From NCBI GenBank assembly GCA_031422555.1, contig JANPLZ010000127.1:1-27794 (forward strand): a stretch of 27,794 bases of DNA, in the 5' to 3' direction. The DNA comes from JANNAT01 sp031422555 (GTDB lineage: Bacteria > Pseudomonadota > Alphaproteobacteria > Rhodobacterales > Rhodobacteraceae). Shown here in pieces: positions 23,238-27,794 of the stretch. The notes under the pieces were generated by a model, which was not told the DNA's origin, ran no database searches, and saw only the letters and a list, made by a program, of their open reading frames with translations. The first letter of the stretch is position 1; each line of letters opens with the position of its first letter. The position numbers and the translations under genes are program-made.

Positions 23238-24356
23238 CTATTCCCCTGCTTTGGCCGTTACCGTAAACCACGCCATCGGATCTACTGGTTCGGCACCCTG
23301 CCTCAATTCCAAGTAAAGCGTTTCCGCCCTGCCTTCGCCACCACCATCTTCGATGGGTGCCAGTTCATCCGCCAATTGCGGCACAGCTGCGCCCATCAGG
23401 CCCAAAGCGGCCCCTTTGGCAATCACATCGCCCACCTCGCCATATACCTCATCTAGGCCAGCGAGTATCAGAAGATAGCCGCCACCCGGTTCGATAATCA
23501 TCACATTTCCGTAGTCCAACAACGGCCCACGATAACGGATGGTGGCCGCCCAAGGGGCGCTGACCATGGCAGAGGGTCGGGTGGCCAAGGCAATCCCGGG
23601 CCGCGTGACCCCGCGCGCATCGGTTTCGCCGGGACGCAGCAAGACCCGGCCCAACACCGGCAGATCAAGCGCGCCCTTCGCATCGGCAAACGCAGAATTG
23701 CTGCTGTCGTCCAAAGACAGGCCAGACGCGAACGCCTCTAGGGTATCGGCGCTTTCCAGCAAGCTGCGCAGCACGTCCGGGTCTTCGGTAAAGCGGCGCG
23801 GCAATTCGGTGCGGTCAGAAATCGCCTGCGACAGCGCTTGCCGCGCGGTTTGGGCCGCCATCAGCCCGTCGCCCAAAGTTTCCCCCGCCGCAGATTGCAG
23901 CGCCCGCAAATCAGCCAACTCTGTCAGCTGCGCTTTCAGCCCGTCCACTTCGGCCTGCAAGGCCGGAGTGACATCTGCCAGCATCATGCCGGATCGCACA
24001 GTGCCCAACGGCCCGTTCGGGTGCAACAGCAACAGTGGCCCCGGTTCTTTATCAAGCCGGCCCAGAACCCCCAGCAACTGTGCGATCCGGTCGCGTTTGG
24101 CCTCGAACTGCAGGGTCAGTTGGGTATCGCGCAATTCTGCCTGCCGCAGCGCCTCGCGCAAGGCCGCCAGCCCGTTTTCATAGGCTTTGATGGTCTGGGT
24201 CAGTGCTGCAACCCGGTCTTTGGCCTCCACTGCCGCCTCAAGGCCATCAACCGCCGCCTGCAATTGCGCCGACGCCGCCGCCGCGTCTTCGGCCACCCCC
24301 GCCACAGCCGCACCCGGCAGCATCAAAGCCAACAACAGGGCGGTTGCGCGGATCAT
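23238..24356 (-). CDS. EnvC-like murein hydrolase activator with degenerate LytM domain
   Basis: A 372-residue secreted protein. MIRATALLLALMLPGAAVAG is a signal peptide with cleavage after AVA. A coiled-coil region follows (about 22-110, 130-190; AAVDGLEAAVEAKDRVAALTQ and similar). The C-terminal part is M23/LytM-like: LLDYGNVMIIEPGGGYLLILAGLD, YGEVGDVIAKGAALGLMG, and LYLELRQGAEPVDPMAWF. The zinc-binding histidines of active M23 peptidases are absent, as in E. coli EnvC, which activates amidases instead of cutting peptidoglycan itself. A stretch between LMG and the LYLELR strand is enlarged and acidic. It overlaps the gpmI stop by four bases (ATGA) and precedes ctpA by 10 bases. It probably acts in cell separation. 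Confidence 0.88.
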   Translation of the reverse strand: MIRATALLLALMLPGAAVAGVAEDAAAASAQLQAAVDGLEAAVEAKDRVAALTQTIKAYENGLAALREALRQAELRDTQLTLQFEAKRDRIAQLLGVLGRLDKEPGPLLLLHPNGPLGTVRSGMMLADVTPALQAEVDGLKAQLTELADLRALQSAAGETLGDGLMAAQTARQALSQAISDRTELPRRFTEDPDVLRSLLESADTLEAFASGLSLDDSSNSAFADAKGALDLPVLGRVLLRPGETDARGVTRPGIALATRPSAMVSAPWAATIRYRGPLLDYGNVMIIEPGGGYLLILAGLDEVYGEVGDVIAKGAALGLMGAAVPQLADELAPIEDGGGEGRAETLYLELRQGAEPVDPMAWFTVTAKAGE

Positions 24357-25876
24357 GCCAAAAGCAAACTTTTCCCGGTCATCTCGGGCGGTTGTGGCAA
24401 TCCCATCAGCTCCAGCACCGTTGGCGCCAGATCCGCCAACCGCCCGCCCATACGCAGCGCCGCCGCTTCAGGCCCACCAACCAGAACCACCGGCACCGGA
24501 TTGGTGGTATGCGACGTGTGCGGCCCCCCGGTCACCGGATCAATCATCAACTCGCAATTGCCATGGTCCGCCGTGACGATCATCGCCCCACCCATCGCCT
24601 GCAAGGCCACCAACGCCCGGCCCAGCCCCAGATCAACCGCTTCGCACGCCTTGATCGCGGCAGGCAGGCTGCCGGTGTGACCCACCATATCAGGGTTAGC
24701 AAAGTTCACCACGATCAGATCAAATCCAGCCTCTATCGCCTCGACCAGACGGTCTGACACTTCGGCGGCCGACATTTCGGGCTGCAGATCATAGGTCGCA
24801 ACCTGCGGTGATTTGGGCATTGCCCGCGATTCGCCGACAAAAGGCTCTTCGCGCCCGCCGTTCAGGAAAAACGTCACATGCGGGTATTTTTCCGTTTCGG
24901 CCAACCGAAACTGCGTCAGCCCATGCGCCGCCACCCATTCACCCAGCGTGTTGTTCAACTGCGGCTTGGTAAAGGCGCTGGTCATATAGGTGCTATGGGC
25001 CGTCGAATACGGCACCATGCCCAAAAGCGCCGCCCAGCGCGGGCGCGGCCCGGTAACAAAGCCCGTGAAATTGGGGGCTGCGATTGCCGCAAGAATTTCG
25101 CGGGCGCGGTCAGAGCGGAAATTGAGACAGAAAAATCCGTCGCCATCTTTGGCCCCGGCGTAACCGCCAATCACCGTGGGGGCGATGAATTCATCAGTTT
25201 CGCCCCGGGCAAAAGCGGTTGCAATCGCCTGCGCGGCATCCGGCGCACCCGCCCCTTTTGCCAACACCATCGCGTCAAACGCCCGCTGAACACGGTCCCA
25301 GCGGTTGTCCCGGTCCATGGCCCAATAGCGCCCGATCACCGTGGCGATGGTAACGCCCGATGGCAGCGCCACGACCAGATTTGCCATAAACGCCGCTGAA
25401 GACGATGGCGCCACATCCCGCCCGTCGGTGATCGCATGCAAGGCCACCGGCACGCCGTGGTCTGCAATCGCCCGGCAGGCCGCGATCACATGCGCCAGAT
25501 GCCCATGCACGCCGCCATCGGAAATCACCCCCATCACATGCGCAACCCCGCCCGACGCCCGCATTTTGACGACAAAATCCAGCAGCGCCGGGTTTTTCGC
25601 AAATGACCCGTCTTCGATTGCCAGATCAATCGCCCCCAGATCCATCGCCACAACGCGCCCTGCGCCAATATTGGTATGCCCAACTTCAGAATTGCCCATT
25701 TGCCCAGTTGGCAACCCCACATCGCGGCCAAAGGTGGTCAATGTGGCGCGCGGACAGCTTGCCCAGAGGTGATCAAAGTTGGGAACATGCGCTTGGGCAG
25801 GCGCGCTGGCCGTCGGATCAGCGTTGATGCCCCAGCCGTCCAGAATACACAAAACGACGGGCTTCAATGCGGTCAT
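24353..25876 (-). CDS. gpmI: 2,3-bisphosphoglycerate-independent phosphoglycerate mutase
   Basis: A 507-residue glycolytic enzyme that interconverts 3- and 2-phosphoglycerate with two manganese ions. The start at 25876 gives MTALKPVVLCILDGWG, with metal ligand D13. The nucleophile is S63 in GQMGNSEVGHTNIGAGR. Other family marks are HAITDGRDVAPSS, NFRSDRAREI, NFANPDMVGHTG and the C-terminal ADHGNCE. An AAAGG site lies seven bases upstream of this ATG; the open frame extends 22 codons further but without family similarity. It is preceded by rlmH after a 98-base gap containing an AT-rich palindrome, so it may have its own promoter. Its stop overlaps the envC-like start. Confidence 0.97.
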   Translation of the reverse strand: MTALKPVVLCILDGWGINADPTASAPAQAHVPNFDHLWASCPRATLTTFGRDVGLPTGQMGNSEVGHTNIGAGRVVAMDLGAIDLAIEDGSFAKNPALLDFVVKMRASGGVAHVMGVISDGGVHGHLAHVIAACRAIADHGVPVALHAITDGRDVAPSSSAAFMANLVVALPSGVTIATVIGRYWAMDRDNRWDRVQRAFDAMVLAKGAGAPDAAQAIATAFARGETDEFIAPTVIGGYAGAKDGDGFFCLNFRSDRAREILAAIAAPNFTGFVTGPRPRWAALLGMVPYSTAHSTYMTSAFTKPQLNNTLGEWVAAHGLTQFRLAETEKYPHVTFFLNGGREEPFVGESRAMPKSPQVATYDLQPEMSAAEVSDRLVEAIEAGFDLIVVNFANPDMVGHTGSLPAAIKACEAVDLGLGRALVALQAMGGAMIVTADHGNCELMIDPVTGGPHTSHTTNPVPVVLVGGPEAAALRMGGRLADLAPTVLELMGLPQPPEMTGKSLLLA

Positions 25877-25952
25877 CGGCTGGCCTTTCAAGACATCTGC
25901 GGCCTTGTAGCGGCCGGATGGCTGCAGAGCAACGTCCGGCAACTGATCGCAG

Positions 25953-25968
25953 ATTTATTTGAATAAAT
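25953..25968. repeat. AT-rich palindrome between rlmH and gpmI
   Basis: ATTTATT-TG-AATAAAT is a perfect 7-2-7 inverted repeat, 77 bases upstream of the gpmI ATG and 6 bases after the rlmH stop. The two-base centre disfavours an RNA hairpin and favours a protein binding site. It stands out against the GC-rich surroundings. Its half-sites ATTTA/TAAAT also occur in the inverted repeat upstream of the TetR-like gene, with a spacer of six here and five there. Confidence 0.45.
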
Positions 25969-25974
25969 TTGGCG

Positions 25975-26445
25975 CTAAACCCGGTGATACGGTCCGCCGC
26001 CCAAGATCGTGGTGGCACGGTATAGCTGTTCGGCCAACATCACCCGCACCAGCAGATGCGGCCAGACCATTTTGCCAAAGCTGATGGATAAATCCGCCTT
26101 GTCGCGCAGCACAGGGGCCAGACCGTCCGCACCCCCGATCACAAAGGCCACATCCTGTCGCCCGTCCTGGGCCCATTTTGTCAGACATGCCGCAAATTCT
26201 GGCGATGTCATCAACGCACCGCGTTCATCCAAGGCCACAATCGTAGCTCCCTGCGGAATGGTGCGGGTCAGCAGATCGGCCTCGGCCGCTATGCCGCCGC
26301 CTTTTTTGTCTTCAACCTCATGCTCCACCACCAGGCCAATGCCAAAGGCGCGCCCGGTCCGGTCCATCCTTTGAAGGTAATCATCGACCAGATCACGCTC
26401 TGGCCCGGAACGCAGCCGACCAACGGCGCAGATGTGCAGCCGCAC
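25975..26445 (-). CDS. rlmH: 23S rRNA (pseudouridine-1915-N3)-methyltransferase
   Basis: A 156-residue SPOUT-fold enzyme that methylates pseudouridine 1915 in helix 69 of 23S rRNA on assembled 70S ribosomes, using SAM. The knot region is complete: VALDERG, VIGGADGL, and the C-terminal WPHLLVRVMLAEQLYRA with GGPYHRV. Standard length. The N-terminus MRLHICAVGRLRSGPERDLV is typical. It lies 6 bases after rsfS, so the two ribosome-related genes are almost certainly co-transcribed. The call is secure. Confidence 0.97.
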   Translation of the reverse strand: MRLHICAVGRLRSGPERDLVDDYLQRMDRTGRAFGIGLVVEHEVEDKKGGGIAAEADLLTRTIPQGATIVALDERGALMTSPEFAACLTKWAQDGRQDVAFVIGGADGLAPVLRDKADLSISFGKMVWPHLLVRVMLAEQLYRATTILGGGPYHRV

Positions 26446-26451
26446 CGGCGG

Positions 26452-26841
26452 TCAGGCCCCGCGATGGGTGCTGCCGGGCAGCCACATCTTTTCTAACTGA
26501 TAAAACTCACGCACTTCGGGGCGGAACACGTGGACAATCACATCGCCGGTATCAATCAGCACCCAATCGCCGGTTTCCTTGCCTTCCATCTTGGCAACCA
26601 TCCGAAACTCTTGCTTTAGCCGGTCCGCAAGTTTTTCAGATATTGACGCAACCTGCCGGGTCGACCGACCAGAGCATATCACCATATAATCTGCCACGTC
26701 AGAGCGCCCGCGCAGATCAATCTGCACCACGTCTTCGGCTTTGTCATCGTCGACCGAGGCCAACACGGTGGCCAGTAGGTCTTCGGCGGTATAGGCACCG
26801 TCGGCACGGCTGGCGCGGGGGCCGACCGGCAAGCCGGTCAC
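26452..26841 (-). CDS. rsfS: Ribosome silencing factor RsfS
   Basis: A 129-residue protein that binds uL14 on the large subunit and prevents subunit joining when nutrients are scarce. The domain runs from LLATVLASVDDDKAEDVVQI through DYMVICSGRSTRQVASISEK and GDWVLIDTGDVIVHVF to FYQLEKMWLP. I give the GTG at 26841 as the start, the first standard start codon in frame. A much better ribosome binding site (GGAGGA, 26872-26867) lies seven bases before an in-frame CTG at 26859, which would add six residues (LSHSDP). The true start may be that CTG. It is the first gene of the rsfS-rlmH-gpmI-envC-ctpA group and is divergent from leuC. Confidence 0.93.
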   Translation of the reverse strand: MTGLPVGPRASRADGAYTAEDLLATVLASVDDDKAEDVVQIDLRGRSDVADYMVICSGRSTRQVASISEKLADRLKQEFRMVAKMEGKETGDWVLIDTGDVIVHVFRPEVREFYQLEKMWLPGSTHRGA

Positions 26842-26866
26842 GGGATCAGAATGAGACAGGACAAAG

Positions 26867-26872
26867 TCCTCC
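26867..26872 (-). promoter_or_regulatory. Strong ribosome binding site before a CTG codon of rsfS
   Basis: GGAGGA lies seven bases upstream of an in-frame CTG (26859) but 25 bases upstream of the first GTG. No ATG, GTG or TTG occurs in frame between them. The site therefore points to CTG as the actual initiation codon. Confidence 0.5.
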
Positions 26873-27066
26873 GGTAAAGCATTGCAGCGTGGGATTTAGA
26901 ATATCAGCGCGTCAGCGAAAGCTCAACATCGCGAAGCGGGCGGCATAGGCGCATTTGCAGGTATTGGCAAGCGCCGCCCGATATTGCCTTGGCCCGATGT
27001 GGCCCGGCCAATTTTCAAACCGGCCCGCGCTTGCCTGACCGATCAAACAGGCGTAAGGGGGCGGGC
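26873..27066. other. Divergent rsfS/leuC intergenic region with inverted repeats
   Basis: The region must hold the promoters of rsfS (leftward) and leuC (rightward). CGGGCGGC (26937-26944) and GCCGCCCG (26973-26980) form an eight-base GC stem over a 28-base loop. Inside it GGCGC (26948-26952) could instead pair with GCGCC (26971-26975), which excludes the outer stem. GCCTG (27033-27037) and CAGGC (27048-27052) form a further small repeat. No T-run follows any of them, so they are not obvious terminators. Confidence 0.35.
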
Positions 27067-27153
27067 ATGATCCGGTTTTGTAATATGGACGACCACAAGC
27101 GCATGCCTTGGCGCTTTGCCCGCGAAAACCGGTCGGTTCTTGCGCGCCTTTGA
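27067..27153 (+). CDS. Short ORF in the leuC leader
   Basis: ATG at 27067 opens a 28-codon frame (MIRFCNMDDHKRMPWRFARE, then NRSVLARL) that stops at 27153, 57 bases before leuC. It has a good ribosome binding site: AAGGGGG with five to six bases before the ATG. It is not rich in leucine, so it does not look like a classic leucine attenuator peptide. Two nested inverted repeats lie within it: CCGGTTTT (27072-27079) with AAAACCGG (27125-27132), enclosing AAGCGC (27097-27102) with GCGCTT (27111-27116). It could be a translated leader that controls leuC, an independent small basic protein, or a chance frame. Confidence 0.35.
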   Translation: MIRFCNMDDHKRMPWRFARENRSVLARL

Positions 27154-27210
27154 ACCGCTTGCAGCGCTGCCCGCCGTTCCCATTCCCGTAGCTATCGAAA
27201 AGAGAGAGCC

Positions 27211-27794
27211 ATGACTGCTTTCGTTCAAACCGCTCGCACCCTTTATGACAAGATCTGGGACGACCATGTTGTCCATCGCGCCGACGATGGCACCTGCCTT
27301 TTGTATATCGACCGCCATCTGGTGCACGAAGTCACCAGCCCACAAGCGTTTGAAGGCCTGCGCATGACGGGCCGCCGCGTGCGCAGCCCAGAAAAAACCA
27401 TCGCTGTGCCCGATCATAACGTGCCCACCACGTTGGACCGCGCCAATGCCGCGACGATGACGGAAGACAGCCGCATTCAGGTAAATGCACTTGATCAAAA
27501 CGCCCGCGAATTCGGGATACACTACTATCCGGTGTCTGATGTCCGTCAGGGCATCGTCCATATCGTTGGCCCCGAACAAGGTTGGACCCTGCCCGGCATG
27601 ACCGTGGTGTGCGGCGACAGCCATACGGCGACGCATGGTGCCTTTGGCGCGCTGGCGCATGGCATCGGCACGTCGGAAGTGGAACATGTTCTGGCAACCC
27701 AAACGCTGATCCAGCGCAAGGGGCTGAACATGAAAGTGGAAATCACCGGCTCCTTGCGCCCGGGGGTTACCGCCAAAGACATCACCATGTCCGT
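27211..27794 (+). CDS. leuC: 3-isopropylmalate dehydratase large subunit, C-terminus outside window
   Basis: The first 194 residues of the large subunit of isopropylmalate isomerase, the second step of leucine synthesis, an aconitase-family iron-sulfur enzyme that works with LeuD. Recognisable segments are TLYDKIWDDHVV, LLYIDRHLVHEVTSPQAFEG, AVPDHNVPT, and the aconitase-type VVCGDSHTATHGAFGALAHG followed by GTSEVEHVLATQT. The cluster-binding cysteines expected later in the protein lie beyond the edge. The ATG at 27211 has an AGAGAGAG site immediately upstream. It is divergent from rsfS, with a structured leader region of about 350 bases between them that holds a short ORF. Confidence 0.95.
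   Translation, partial: MTAFVQTARTLYDKIWDDHVVHRADDGTCLLYIDRHLVHEVTSPQAFEGLRMTGRRVRSPEKTIAVPDHNVPTTLDRANAATMTEDSRIQVNALDQNAREFGIHYYPVSDVRQGIVHIVGPEQGWTLPGMTVVCGDSHTATHGAFGALAHGIGTSEVEHVLATQTLIQRKGLNMKVEITGSLRPGVTAKDITMS

Noticed and set aside
23238..24356. Loss of zinc ligands in the LytM domain of the envC-like gene as decay
   Set aside because: EnvC-type activators normally lack these residues, so this is the expected state of the family.
23838..24757. Overlapping plus-strand ORFs opposite the envC-like gene and gpmI
   Set aside because: They are proline/arginine/glutamine-rich shadows of two well-supported genes.
27043..27702. 219-codon minus-strand ORF opposite leuC
   Set aside because: leuC has clear aconitase-family motifs on the other strand; this frame has none.

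Overview
The window reads as chromosomal DNA of an alphaproteobacterium, most likely a Rhodobacteraceae (Roseobacter-type) species. This rests on the protein sequences, the high-GC codon use, and the gene blocks: folK-rpoZ-spoT, def-def-def-fmt, an SMC of about 1151 residues, and rsfS-rlmH-gpmI-envC-ctpA. The species call is an inference made without a database search.

Layout. Positions 1-3772 (minus strand) hold folK, rpoZ, a bifunctional RelA/SpoT gene and a DUF2062 membrane protein cut by the left edge; this is folate synthesis plus the stringent response. Positions 3916-7006 (plus) hold a NYN-domain nuclease-like gene, a YqaA/DedA-like membrane protein, ispH, a DUF3429 membrane protein and rnhA. 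Positions 7084-11072 are an accessory block of three glycosyltransferase-type genes, locally AT-rich. One of them fuses a GT2 domain to a methyltransferase-like domain. Positions 11122-11882 hold a TetR-like regulator and a GlsB/YeaQ-type small membrane protein that meet tail to tail.

Positions 11939-14323 (minus) are a tightly overlapping operon of three peptide deformylase paralogues and fmt, which together handle the formyl-methionine cycle. The last deformylase has lost a metal ligand and the catalytic glutamate. Positions 14533-16959 hold a PatB/MalY-type PLP enzyme, a small unassigned (PilZ-like) protein and a MOSC-like protein. smc (17018-20473, minus) follows, then an NADPH-dependent FMN reductase, and the minus-strand group rppH, ctpA, envC-like, gpmI, rlmH, rsfS. 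leuC starts divergently at 27211 and runs off the right edge, behind a roughly 350-base leader region with inverted repeats and a short ORF that has a good ribosome binding site.

Most of the window is core housekeeping. I did not see a clear new multi-gene system, a CRISPR array, tRNA or rRNA genes, or insertion sequences. The best leads are the inactivated-looking deformylase, the glycosyltransferase cassette and its edges, palindromes at the rpoZ promoter, upstream of the TetR gene and upstream of gpmI, and the leuC leader.
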